A DNA stretch of 64,000 nt from Bog-113 sp963752695 (GCA_963752695.1 CAVVZB010000003.1:310001-374000); one strand, 5' to 3'. Shown: positions 9,560 to 17,315, numbered from the stretch's first letter. Notes: generated from the sequence alone by a model not told the origin. Made by a program: numbers and translations.

Positions 9560-10507
9560 CTAGCGGAGCCAAATGCTCCAGACCGCGTCAACGGTGGCGT
9601 GGGTGATGCCGGAGGTGAGCACGCGACGGCGGTCGAGCCAGGCGCGCCCATAGAAGAAACCCGCGATGGCGGCCAGGATCACGTATCGCCAGTTGAAGAT
9701 GGCGCGTTTGGGAAAGTGGGCCAGCCCGAAGATCAGGGACGTGACGATGAGAGCGCGGCGCGCGCCCCAGCGCCGCTCGAGCAAGTTGAGCAGCAGACCC
9801 CGAAAGAAGATCTCTTCCGGCAACGCGATGAAGAAGAGGGTGAAGAGCCAAGCGGCGGCGAAGCGGCCGGCCGGAAAGCCAGCGGGGTGGAAATGTAGGA
9901 ATTGCAAAACGAACCCAATTCCCAAACCGAACGGCAGGAAAAAGAGGAACTCACGGAGCCCGATGGCGAGGTCGCGCCAGCGAATTTGCAAAACGAACCC
10001 AATTCCATCGAGCGGGCGGACAACGAGGAACCCGAATAGGCCGAGATCGACAAACAGCAGTTTGGAGAGTCCGGTCAGGCCGGGGATCGGAAACGCATCC
10101 CGGAAAAAGGGAGCTTCCACCCCGCAGGCGAGCAAAATCAAGGCGATCCAGTAATGCGGCCCATGCTCCAGCAGGGCAGTGAACGCGAGGACAAGCGCAA
10201 GTACGGCCAGAAACATCTCCGGGCGGAACGCGTGTAATGGAATGACGAAGATCAGGTAGGGAACCAAGAGCAGGGAAACGGCGCCGATGCGCTTGGCGCG
10301 GCTATTAAGAACGCGAGATAACGGGTCGGCGATGCCGAATCCGAAAAACCAATAGGGAAGAAAGAGCAAAGCAAATGCGAGAAACGAAGTGGCGAGGCGC
10401 GCACCCGAAATGGTGGGGCCGCCGAGGGTAGACGCCACGCCGAGAAAGGCGGCCAGCAGCAGGAGATAGCCGAGCGCGACGGAAACATAACGGGAAGGCA
10501 CTGTCAT
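9560..10507 (-). CDS. CPBP-family intramembrane metalloprotease
   Basis: 315 residues from ATG at 10507, chosen because MTVPSRYVSVALGYLLLLAAF begins a membrane protein; the frame stays open further upstream without sensible sequence. Several hydrophobic segments are followed by the three CPBP (Rce1-like) motifs: EEIFFRG (EExxxR), FGLAHF (FxxxH) and THATVDAVW. These place the zinc-dependent catalytic residues in the membrane. Bacterial members process peptides or act in immunity and stress; no substrate is evident here. The start lies 17 bases after the stop of the redoxin gene upstream, so the two are probably cotranscribed. An internal 21-bp direct repeat encodes the peptide GIGFVLQ twice. 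Confidence 0.87.
   Translation of the reverse strand: MTVPSRYVSVALGYLLLLAAFLGVASTLGGPTISGARLATSFLAFALLFLPYWFFGFGIADPLSRVLNSRAKRIGAVSLLLVPYLIFVIPLHAFRPEMFLAVLALVLAFTALLEHGPHYWIALILLACGVEAPFFRDAFPIPGLTGLSKLLFVDLGLFGFLVVRPLDGIGFVLQIRWRDLAIGLREFLFFLPFGLGIGFVLQFLHFHPAGFPAGRFAAAWLFTLFFIALPEEIFFRGLLLNLLERRWGARRALIVTSLIFGLAHFPKRAIFNWRYVILAAIAGFFYGRAWLDRRRVLTSGITHATVDAVWSIWLR
9902..10006. repeat. Pair of 21-bp exact direct repeats inside the CPBP gene
   Basis: The same 21 bases (core GCAAAACGAACCCAATT) occur at 9902-9922 and 9986-10006, 84 bases apart, which is 28 codons. Both copies encode IGFVLQ-type sequence in the minus-strand CPBP gene, so the reading frame is kept. This is most likely a small in-frame duplication or gene conversion. 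Confidence 0.8.
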
Positions 10508-10524
10508 GCTCGATGTTGGCGGGC

Positions 10525-11712
10525 CTACGGTTTGTCCGAACCGCGGTTCTCGCGGCGAATTTCGACCGGTACCCGCTCGCGGTCGGGTGGGGTAAAGGTG
10601 AAGCTCCAGGCGAGTGGGATAGTCTGCGGCGGGAAGCACTGGTGGCTATCGCAAACCTGCACGTTGAGTGTGCCAGTGACTGGGATGCGGCCTGCCGACT
10701 GGCAAACACGCTGGAAGTTTTCGTATAGAGATGGGTCGGTGGCCTTGATGACCGGGCGGATGGCCAATTCGCGCCGCAGTTCGATGTGCTGCTCGTAGAC
10801 GGAGTCCGCGGCGGTCCGAAACGGGAGCATTTTCTGTTCCGGCTGCGGAAATTGCGGATCGTCCGTAGTCCAACAGTTGTTGGAATTGTGCATCTCCCAA
10901 GTGAGAGCAGCCGCGCCTTTTGCTGTCCCGGAGAGCACGTAAGAGCCCGGAGGCAGATCCAACGTGAGACCCAGGACGACGCGGCCTCCCAGAGAAATCG
11001 CGGTGTTGCTCGCAGACACGTGCACTTCCAGCTTTTTGGCGGCGACGGCCTGGCGATTCACCTGGGTTTCGATTCCCAGGGAACGTTCGAGGATGGCAGC
11101 ACCGGACAGGCGAAATTCGGCTTGCTCGGAGACAAGACGCCACACAATCGTGCCGCCCGGGTCGATGACAAAGACCGCAGGGTAGGAGAGTCCGTAGACG
11201 GGGATGAAGCCCGCGTCCCCGTTGTAGATTTCTTCGCGTTCCAGATCCAGCTGATCGCGCTTCCGGTAGGCGCGGTCGCCGACGCCATAGCGTCCGATGA
11301 CCTCCGAGGAGCGATCGGAAAGGAGGGGATAGGTGATGTGATTGCGGGACGAGAAGTTACGCAGCACGGGGACGTCGTCATAACTGATGGCAGCCAGGCC
11401 GAGACCCGCGCGGCGGAGCACGTCGAGATCTTTCTCCAGCTGGACCAGCTGGCCTTTGCAGTAAATTCACCAATCGGCGGAGCGAAAGAAGACTAATACC
11501 AGTCCTTTCGGGCCGGTTAAGGAAGCGAGTGTTTGGGGATGACCGTTTTGATCGGTTAGTTCGAAGGCAGGCGCGTTGCTATGGAGCGCAACCCCGATCT
11601 GTTGAGCATCCGGCGGAAGAGCGCCCGCGGCAAGAGCCGCAGACACCAGTGGAAATAAGGCAAGCGATGTCAGGATTTCAAAGCGCGCACGTATTGACCG
11701 AATTCCCGCCAT
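10525..11712 (-). CDS. Probable selenocysteine-containing redoxin (AhpC/TSA-like) fused to a DsbD-alpha-like domain
   Basis: 395 codons from ATG at 11712 with one in-frame TGA at 11467-11469 (codon 82). Residues 1-30 are a signal peptide; residues 40-200 are a thioredoxin/AhpC-like redoxin domain (APAFELTDQNG, GLVLVFFRSADW, YPAVFVIDPGGTIVWR). Related Cys proteins read SADWC.YCK; here the first Cys is TGA, giving W-Sec-I-Y-C-K, a UxxC redox pair. The rest of the frame has no other stop and stays protein-like to the end. Residues 270-380 resemble the N-terminal domain of DsbD, with CDSHQCFPPQ at 354-363. A hairpin fitting the bacterial SECIS rules follows the TGA. The protein would act in the periplasm as a thiol/selenol oxidoreductase (inference). 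The alternative is a Cys-to-stop nonsense mutation. No selA, selB, selC or selD is in the window. Confidence 0.75.
11436..11469 (-). promoter_or_regulatory. Candidate bacterial SECIS element with its UGA codon
   Basis: Read on the minus strand, the UGA (11469-11467) is followed after 14 bases by CCAGCUG-GUC-CAGCUGG (11452-11436). This is a perfect 7-bp stem with a triloop whose first base is G. If the closing G-C pair opens, the apex reads GGUC, as in the E. coli fdhF element. The loop begins 21 bases after the UGA, within the 16-37 base spacing described for bacterial SECIS elements. The arm is made of two CCAGCTGG palindromes, so some self-complementarity may be coincidental. Confidence 0.6.
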
Positions 11713-11715
11713 CGC

Positions 11716-11814
11716 CTACAGCTCATGGTACCTAGTAGCCGCCCCTTGGAGATTTGCGCCGCTAAGATTCGCGCCGTTTAAATACGTGCTGTGCAGAAAG
11801 GCCTGGTAGAAACA
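11716..11814 (-). pseudogene. C-terminal remnant of a pentapeptide-repeat protein
   Basis: Just before the redoxin start the minus strand encodes 32 residues ending at TAG 11718-11716. They contain consecutive pentapeptides in the A(N/D)LxG pattern: AFLHS, TYLNG, ANLSG, ANLQG. Only about four repeats remain and there is no start codon in this frame, so it is the tail of a lost gene. Its stop is 3 bases before the redoxin ATG, so the intact gene was probably the operon neighbour. An in-frame TGA at 11817-11815 separates it from the duplicated redoxin 5' end. Confidence 0.6.
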
Positions 11815-12006
11815 TCAGCACCACCGAGGTCCACCATTGACCCCCAAAGTCGAACTCTGCTCCGAATCGTCATCCAACGCAGCACCCCCAATTTGTTGAG
11901 CGTCCGGCGGGAGCGCGCCCGCGGCAAGGGCCGCGGACACCAGCGGAAATAAGGCAAGGGACGTCAGGATTTCGAGGCACGCACGTGCGAACCGAATTCC
12001 CGCCAT
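11815..12006 (-). pseudogene. Truncated, diverged copy of the redoxin gene's 5' end
   Basis: A 63-codon open frame begins MAGIRFARACLEILTSLALF and continues through the same signal peptide and PPDAQQIG as the intact redoxin. It then leaves homology (AALDDDSEQSSTLGVNGG) and ends at TGA 11817-11815. It lacks the whole redoxin domain. It lies 294 bases upstream of the intact copy and includes the same bases before the start codon. This is a decayed tandem duplicate; a small secreted peptide is possible but not supported. Confidence 0.7.
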
Positions 12007-12025
12007 CGCCTACCGCTCATGGTAC

Positions 12026-13324
12026 CTACTTCCCGCCGCCGCAATGGACTTGGGGAAGCACGAGCGGATCTTGATCCACGACCTTTTGGACCTTTACTTC
12101 TTTCAGCTTCAAGTTGAATGCGCTGTTCATTGAATCGATGAACTGGTTGGCGATGATCGCGTAACCGGTATTGGTCGGATGGATGCCATCGAGGGAGAAG
12201 ATGCCGCCGAGGAAGCCAACATTCAGGCAGTATCCGCCCGCTTTGTATCCGTTAGCGGAGACATCGGCGAGCAAGGAATGGATATCGACGAGCGTGGCCC
12301 CATATTGGGCCGACCGCTGGGCGATGACGGCGTTATAGGACTGGATGGCGGCGCGGACGGTGGCGGCGTCGCTAGCGGTAAATACACAAGGAAGCGGAAC
12401 GCCCGGGGGAAGCAGACCGGGGGCCGGTAGTGGGCAACTACCCGGCCAGGAATACGGAGCCGGCGGGGCTTGGCCTTGTAAGAGACCCAATGCGATTGGC
12501 ACCCCGGTGGAGCGTATAAAGTCCCCGCTGCCAATTCCCAAAACCGCAGTTACGGTGCTGAGTGGCACGCCGGCTTGCTGAGCGAGCGACGATGCGGAAA
12601 CGAAGTACGGGATGGCCGTTACATCGGGGATGTTGGCGGTGATCATAGCGGCGTTGGTGGAAGCCAGCGTGCCGATGACCTTGGAATATGCAGCGGTAAA
12701 GATCGGAAGCGGCGTGAGACCGGCGAGCTGGCCGGTAATAGCCGGGACCAGTGCGTCGTTATTGCCCAGCCAGAGAATGAGCGTGGTCGGCTTGAGCGCT
12801 AGTGCTTCATTGACCTGGCTCTGGGCTGGACCAGGGAAGCCGAGTACGATCTCGGCCCAACCGGCGACCGGACCCTGATAAGCGGGGATCTGGCTGGGGG
12901 TGAGCAGAGCGTCGGCAACCGTTATGCCTGGAATCGAGAGATTGGTGGCCTGGACGCCGGGGTTATCGCGCGGAGGGAAGGGCAGAGTGCCCGGAAGCGG
13001 CGCAATCACCGGCGGCGGACCAGGGTTGATGAGCGTGAGTGCATTCGGTGCGCCGGGGTACGGGACCAAGGGAAGCGTCAGGGGAACGCCGGCCTGTTCC
13101 GCGATCAGGGATGCGTAACCGTTCGGCTGTTGGGTGTCTAGAAGGGAAAAGTTTTCGACCCCGGCAGAGAGCGAATCACCTACGACGACAAAGCGCGAAA
13201 GATCGGCACCGGGAAGCTTGGCACCGGAAGCGATACCCGCGGTTGTAAGGAGAAACGATGTAGTGAACAGGCAGGATGCAACCAGGAGATTGCGTGGCCG
13301 CCGCGTATGGAAATGAGAAAGCAA
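12026..13324 (-). CDS. Secreted SGNH/GDSL-family hydrolase
   Basis: 432 residues from a TTG start with AAGGAAA nine bases upstream. A signal peptide covers residues 1-34. SGNH blocks are visible: VVGDSLSAG near residue 48 (nucleophile Ser), LWLGNND near 190 (block III Asn) and DGIHPTNTGY near 390 (catalytic Asp/His). These are esterase/lipase-type enzymes acting outside the cytoplasm. Proline-rich inserts (residues 100-130 and 295-320) make it longer than the usual 200-250 residue fold. It ends CGGGK directly at the junction with the duplicated redoxin 5' segment. It diverges from prs. Confidence 0.88.
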   Translation of the reverse strand: MLSHFHTRRPRNLLVASCLFTTSFLLTTAGIASGAKLPGADLSRFVVVGDSLSAGVENFSLLDTQQPNGYASLIAEQAGVPLTLPLVPYPGAPNALTLINPGPPPVIAPLPGTLPFPPRDNPGVQATNLSIPGITVADALLTPSQIPAYQGPVAGWAEIVLGFPGPAQSQVNEALALKPTTLILWLGNNDALVPAITGQLAGLTPLPIFTAAYSKVIGTLASTNAAMITANIPDVTAIPYFVSASSLAQQAGVPLSTVTAVLGIGSGDFIRSTGVPIALGLLQGQAPPAPYSWPGSCPLPAPGLLPPGVPLPCVFTASDAATVRAAIQSYNAVIAQRSAQYGATLVDIHSLLADVSANGYKAGGYCLNVGFLGGIFSLDGIHPTNTGYAIIANQFIDSMNSAFNLKLKEVKVQKVVDQDPLVLPQVHCGGGK

Positions 13325-13428
13325 GTTGTGTTTCCTTTCAGTTATTGAACAGCTTGCGAGGGCAAGCGTCGATTACTGAGCGTCAACGAAGCACATGGCA
13401 GGCCACACGGAAGGTAGCAGCAGGGAGG

Positions 13429-13458
13429 TTGTTTCCGGGAACCTTTACAGGCTAAAAT
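13429..13458 (+). promoter_or_regulatory. Possible sigma-70 promoter for prs
   Basis: TTGTTT (13429-13434) and TAAAAT (13453-13458) are separated by 18 bases, about 100 bases before prs, in the divergent gap between the SGNH hydrolase and prs. The match to consensus is moderate and unproven. Confidence 0.35.
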
Positions 13459-13561
13459 TAATGCAATCGCAATAAACCGCGACCGGGGTAGGTGTGCCCA
13501 AGCTCCGCCCCATCGACGCGTGCATTCACAAACCATGGCTGCTCCGACACCCGTACGGGCG

Positions 13562-14527
13562 ATGAACCCGGAACGCATCAAAATCTTCTCCGGCCGGGCG
13601 AATCCGGAACTGTCGCAGGAGATTTGCACATACTTGGGACTGCCGTTAAGCGATGCCCGAATCCGGCAATTTTCGGATGGGGAAATCGGGCTGCAGCTGC
13701 AGGAGAATGTGCGTGGGGCGGATGTATTCATCGTCCAGCCGACCTGTACGCCGGTGGAGCGGAATCTGTTGGAAGTGCTGCTGATGATTGACGCCCTGAA
13801 GCGCGCGTCGGCCCAGCGGATCACGGCCGTGTTACCCTATTACGGTTATAGTCGGCAGGACCGGAAAGACAAGCCGCGCGTGCCGATCGCGGCGAAGCTG
13901 GTAGCGAAGTTGTTGGAATCGGCGGGCGCAAATCGAGTGATGGCGCTTGATTTACACGCTGCGCAGATTCAGGGTTTTTTTGACATTCCGGTGGATCATC
14001 TGTATTTCCGGCCGGTAATGATCGAGTATTTTGATAGCCTGCGGCGACCCAAGCTGACAGTAGTTTCTCCAGATGCCGGCGGCGTGGAGCGTGCGCGTTC
14101 CATGGCGAAACGGATGAAAACCGGTCTGGCCATTATCGATAAACGGCGTGAGGAAGCCAATGTGGCCGAGATCATGAACGTAATTGGAGATGTGCGGGAT
14201 GCGCATTGCCTGGTAGTGGACGATCTGATCGACACGGCCGGGACGTTGGTGGGAGTGGTGGGGGCGCTTCTTGAAAAAGGAGCGGCTTCGGTGACGGCAG
14301 CGGCGACGCACGCGGTACTCTCCGGGCCGGCGGTGGAACGGATCGAGAAGTCGGCTTTGTTGGAGCTAGTGTGCTCCAATTCCATTCCGCTGTCGGATGC
14401 GGCGCGGCAGTGTAAAAAGATTCGGACGTTGTCTGTGGCGCCGCTGTTGGGGCGGGCTATTCAATCGATCCACGAAGAAACCAGCGTGAGCGTGTTATTC
14501 GAGCGGCTGGAGAATAACGAGCAGTAA
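13562..14527 (+). CDS. prs: Ribose-phosphate pyrophosphokinase (PRPP synthetase)
   Basis: Makes phosphoribosyl pyrophosphate from ribose 5-phosphate and ATP for nucleotide, His and Trp synthesis. From ATG 13562 it is 321 residues, the usual length; ATG 13535 and GTG 13520 are in frame and no clear ribosome-binding site decides between them. Signatures: FSDGEIG near residue 38, the flexible loop YYGYSRQDRKDKPR near 98, LDLHAAQIQGFF near 130 and the PRPP-binding loop VVDDLIDTAGTL near 220. First gene of a housekeeping run ending at rplI. Confidence 0.96.
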   Translation: MNPERIKIFSGRANPELSQEICTYLGLPLSDARIRQFSDGEIGLQLQENVRGADVFIVQPTCTPVERNLLEVLLMIDALKRASAQRITAVLPYYGYSRQDRKDKPRVPIAAKLVAKLLESAGANRVMALDLHAAQIQGFFDIPVDHLYFRPVMIEYFDSLRRPKLTVVSPDAGGVERARSMAKRMKTGLAIIDKRREEANVAEIMNVIGDVRDAHCLVVDDLIDTAGTLVGVVGALLEKGAASVTAAATHAVLSGPAVERIEKSALLELVCSNSIPLSDAARQCKKIRTLSVAPLLGRAIQSIHEETSVSVLFERLENNEQ

Positions 14528-14598
14528 TAGGATTGAGCGCCGGGCGCAACCCACGGTAAGAACGGACTTGGGCCCGGCGATTGAAGGGGAGCGAGAAC

Positions 14599-15282
14599 TT
14601 GAGAACGGATACGGTAGTAGCGGCGGACATTCGCCAGGAGCGGGGCAAGAACGCGGCGCATCGCACGCGGGCGGCGGGAAAGATTCCCGGTGTGGTTTAT
14701 GGGGCTTTCAAAGATCCGGTTTCATTGGCGTTGAACCCTCGCGATATTCATCAGATTCTGCGCAGCAAGACGGGCCACAACACGATATTCGATCTGGACG
14801 TGCAGGGCGCCGAACGTACGCCGGTGATGGTGGTCGATGAGCAGTACGACCCGGTGCGCGGTCATTTGCTGCATGTGGATCTGAAGCGGATCGATCTGAG
14901 CAAGCGCGTGCGTGTCGCGGTTCCGGTGGTGACGCTGGGCGAGGCGAAGGGAATTAAGTTGCAGGGCGGGTTGCTCGAGATCGTCACGCGCCAGGTGGAA
15001 ATCGAGTGCGTGCCGGATCAGATTCCAGCGCAGTACGAACTGGATGTGACCGAACTGATGATGGGTCAGTCCAAGCGCGCGGGCGATATTCCGCTAGCCG
15101 AGGGTGTGCGGTTGATCAGCCCGGCGGATTCGGTGATCGCCCACATTGTCGGCGTGAAGGCGTCCGACGAGCCGGTGGCTGGAGACGCTGCCGCGACTGC
15201 CGAGCCGGAAGTGGCCGCGAAGAAGGGCAAGAAGGAAGACGAGGCTGCGGCGCCCGCGGCGGACAAGGGCAAAAAGAAATAG
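14599..15282 (+). CDS. rplY: 50S ribosomal protein L25 (TL5/CTC form)
   Basis: 227 residues from TTG at 14599, preceded seven bases earlier by AAGGGGAG; this start is preferred over TTG 14581 because the binding site lies between them. The N-terminal half is the 5S rRNA-binding L25 domain (RTRAAGKIPGVVYG near residue 25). The C-terminal half is the beta domain of the longer TL5/CTC form. The last 40 residues are an Ala/Lys/Glu-rich tail. It follows prs and touches pth, the common bacterial order. Confidence 0.94.
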   Translation: MRTDTVVAADIRQERGKNAAHRTRAAGKIPGVVYGAFKDPVSLALNPRDIHQILRSKTGHNTIFDLDVQGAERTPVMVVDEQYDPVRGHLLHVDLKRIDLSKRVRVAVPVVTLGEAKGIKLQGGLLEIVTRQVEIECVPDQIPAQYELDVTELMMGQSKRAGDIPLAEGVRLISPADSVIAHIVGVKASDEPVAGDAAATAEPEVAAKKGKKEDEAAAPAADKGKKK

Positions 15283-15855
15283 TTGCGGCTGGTGGCGGGT
15301 CTGGGGAATCCCGGGGAGCGGTATGCACGAACGCCGCATAATCTGGGGTTTCTGGTGATCGACCGGCTGTCGGAACAGCATGCGATTCGAGTGACGCGGC
15401 CGGAAGGGAAAGCTCTGGTCGGCGAAGGCTCGATCGAAGGCCAGCCGGTGCTGCTAGCCAAACCGCAAACCTTCATGAACCTCAGCGGGACGTCGGTGAA
15501 GCCGCTGATGGCGAAATATGAGATTGCACCCGCGGATTTGATTCTGGTTTATGACGAACTGGATCTGCCGTGGGGAACTTTGCGGATCAAGCCGAAAGGG
15601 TCGGCGGCGGGTCACAATGGGGTGATCAGCGTGATCGGGAGTTTGGGTACGAATGAATTTCCAAGGGTGCGGCTGGGGGTCGATCCCGGGCATCCGCTTC
15701 GCGATGGTGCGGAGTATTTGCTGGCGCCTTTTGGGCGCTCGCAGGAGAAGGAACTGGACGAACTGATTGGCCTTGGGGCTGAAGCGGTGCGTTCGGTAAT
15801 TGCTGACGGCGTCGAAACGTCCATGACGAAATATAATCGTCGCGCCCGAGGCTGA
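15283..15855 (+). CDS. pth: Peptidyl-tRNA hydrolase
   Basis: 190 residues starting at TTG directly after the rplY stop, so translation is probably coupled. It frees tRNA from prematurely released peptidyl-tRNA. Motifs: GLGNPGERYARTPHNLGF at the N-terminus with the catalytic His and Asn, FMNLSG near residue 65, the catalytic Asp in YDELDLP near 90, and GSAAGHNG near 105. Length and order are typical. Confidence 0.97.
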   Translation: MRLVAGLGNPGERYARTPHNLGFLVIDRLSEQHAIRVTRPEGKALVGEGSIEGQPVLLAKPQTFMNLSGTSVKPLMAKYEIAPADLILVYDELDLPWGTLRIKPKGSAAGHNGVISVIGSLGTNEFPRVRLGVDPGHPLRDGAEYLLAPFGRSQEKELDELIGLGAEAVRSVIADGVETSMTKYNRRARG

Positions 15856-15869
15856 CTAAGAAGGAAGCA

Positions 15870-16316
15870 ATGCGTATTTACGAAGAGTTGTTTATCGCCA
15901 AGCCGGATGCCACCGAGGAGGAACTGGACGCGCTCATCGAACAGATGAAGACGATCCTGACCAACGCGGGTGCAACCGTAAACAAAGTGGAAAAGTGGGG
16001 CAAGCGCCGGCTGGCCTATAAAGTTGGCAAGTATCGCGAAGGCGAATACGTGCTGATGGAATTTAGCGCCGAGGCCGGTACGGTCACCGAGTTCGAACGC
16101 CGCCTGCGCGTGGCCGACATGGTGATCAAGTTTCTGACCGTGCGGATTGACGAGACGCTGAAGCGGATCGAGAAGCGCAAGAAACAGCGGGAGAAGCGCG
16201 CCAGCCGCAAAGCGAGCATTGCGCCGAGCAACCCGCAACCCTCAGTGGCCCAGCAAATGTTGGGCGAGCCGGCGCCTCCGGTTGTTCCGGGGCTGCCTAC
16301 TACCAGCACCACCTAA
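15870..16316 (+). CDS. rpsF: 30S ribosomal protein S6
   Basis: 148 residues; ATG preceded by GGAAG. The S6 ferredoxin-like fold covers the first 95 residues (YEELFIAKPDATEEE, WGKRRLAYKVGKYREGEYVLMEF). An extended C-terminus of about 45 residues is first basic (KKQREKRASRK), then Pro/Ser/Thr-rich; C-terminal length is variable in this family. S6 binds 16S rRNA with S18, which is encoded next. There is no ssb gene between rpsF and rpsR, unlike many bacteria. Confidence 0.96.
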   Translation: MRIYEELFIAKPDATEEELDALIEQMKTILTNAGATVNKVEKWGKRRLAYKVGKYREGEYVLMEFSAEAGTVTEFERRLRVADMVIKFLTVRIDETLKRIEKRKKQREKRASRKASIAPSNPQPSVAQQMLGEPAPPVVPGLPTTSTT

Positions 16317-16328
16317 CGGGAGACCACC

Positions 16329-16628
16329 ATGGCAGAGAGCAAAGGAAGACCCATCAGCGCGTCGCAGCGGCCCACGGGCGGCGATAAGGCGCTAGCCACC
16401 GGCAAGAAGCAGTATTTTCGCCGCAAAAAGGTGTGCCGTTTCTGCGTCGAGAAGATCGACGATATCAATTACAAGGATGTCCGGCTGTTGAGCGCGTTCA
16501 TCGCGGAGAAGGGAAAAATTGTGCCGCGCCGCGTATCGGGAGTCTGCACCCCGCACCAGCGCCGGTTGAGCGATGCGATTAAGAAGTCGCGCAACATTGC
16601 GCTGCTTCCGTTCGCCAGCGCTGTATAA
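16329..16628 (+). CDS. rpsR: 30S ribosomal protein S18
   Basis: 99 residues with GGGAG before ATG. The core KKVCRFCVEKIDDINYKD and RRVSGVCTPHQRRLS match S18, with the CxxC and later Cys of the zinc-binding type. The N-terminal 30 residues are a basic low-complexity extension. It partners S6 on the 30S platform. It lies 12 bases after rpsF and 16 bases before rplI, one operon. Confidence 0.97.
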   Translation: MAESKGRPISASQRPTGGDKALATGKKQYFRRKKVCRFCVEKIDDINYKDVRLLSAFIAEKGKIVPRRVSGVCTPHQRRLSDAIKKSRNIALLPFASAV

Positions 16629-16644
16629 CGCAAAGGATCACGTC

Positions 16645-17091
16645 ATGGAAGTCATTTTAAGAGAAGACGTCGATAAGCTCGGAGCCCGCGGCGAAGTAGT
16701 TAAAGTGGCCGCCGGGTATGCGCGGAATTTCCTGCTGCCGCAGCGTTTGGCCGTGGCTGCCAACGAATCGAACAAAAAGATTGTCGAGCAGGAAAAACAG
16801 GCTTATCTCAAGCGCGAAGCCAAGGCGCAAGGCGAATCGGAAGGTTTAGCCAAGTTGATCGAAGGGCATGTGGTTGTAATCTCGCAAAAGGCCGGTGAGA
16901 ACGATCATTTGTTTGGATCGGTCAATAGCAAAGATATTGCCGATGCGCTGGAGCAGAAAGGCTTTCATATTGATCGCCGTAAGATTCAATTGGACGAGCC
17001 GATTAAGACTCTCGGAGAGTTCGACGTCCCGGTGCGTCTGCACCGCGCGGTTACTGCAAACCTGAAGCTTCAAGTCATTCGCGAGGCGTAA
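16645..17091 (+). CDS. rplI: 50S ribosomal protein L9
   Basis: 148 residues from ATG 16645 (MEVILREDVDKLGARG), the standard L9 length; the frame stays open upstream within rpsR but without L9 sequence. The N-terminal rRNA-binding domain includes GYARNFLLPQRLA. A long central helix leads to the C-terminal domain with LFGSVNSKDIADAL. Last gene of the block, followed by a hairpin terminator. Confidence 0.97.
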   Translation: MEVILREDVDKLGARGEVVKVAAGYARNFLLPQRLAVAANESNKKIVEQEKQAYLKREAKAQGESEGLAKLIEGHVVVISQKAGENDHLFGSVNSKDIADALEQKGFHIDRRKIQLDEPIKTLGEFDVPVRLHRAVTANLKLQVIREA

Positions 17092-17097
17092 ACCAGG

Positions 17098-17140
17098 GCC
17101 GGGAAGGGTGAGAAACGTCTTTCCCGGCTGAATTCTTTTG
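17098..17140 (+). terminator. Terminator after rplI
   Basis: GCCGGGAA (17098-17105) pairs with TTCCCGGC (17121-17128) across a 15-base loop, followed by a T-rich stretch (TTCTTTT). It starts 7 bases after the rplI stop. Confidence 0.75.
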
Positions 17141-17315
17141 TAAAGAATCGTCCCAACACCGTTAGCTTCAACACTCTTCTTTTCTATTACTTCCTACGAA
17201 AATCCGTTATTGTTACGTTTCTTAGTACCTGTCCGGCCCGGAATGCAACTAAACCTTAGTCGCCTGCATTGTAATCAGGAACCCCCAGCCTTACAATAGG
17301 AAACCGAATATTCCT

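Larger units (their letters stand above)
11601..12027. repeat. Diverged 133-bp tandem duplication (11601-11733 and 11895-12027)
   Basis: Aligned by eye, the two 133-bp segments have the same length and about 16 mismatches (roughly 88% identity). Each carries the redoxin signal-peptide region plus about 21 bases upstream of the ATG, ending in GGTACCT. The offset is 294 bp. The outer copy abuts the SGNH hydrolase stop codon, so the duplication endpoint forms the 3' boundary of that gene. Confidence 0.8.

Noticed and set aside
10786..11496. Long plus-strand open frame (236 codons) opposite the redoxin gene
   Set aside because: Antisense shadow of a GC-rich gene; the sequence lacks any recognisable motif, while the minus strand encodes a clear redoxin.
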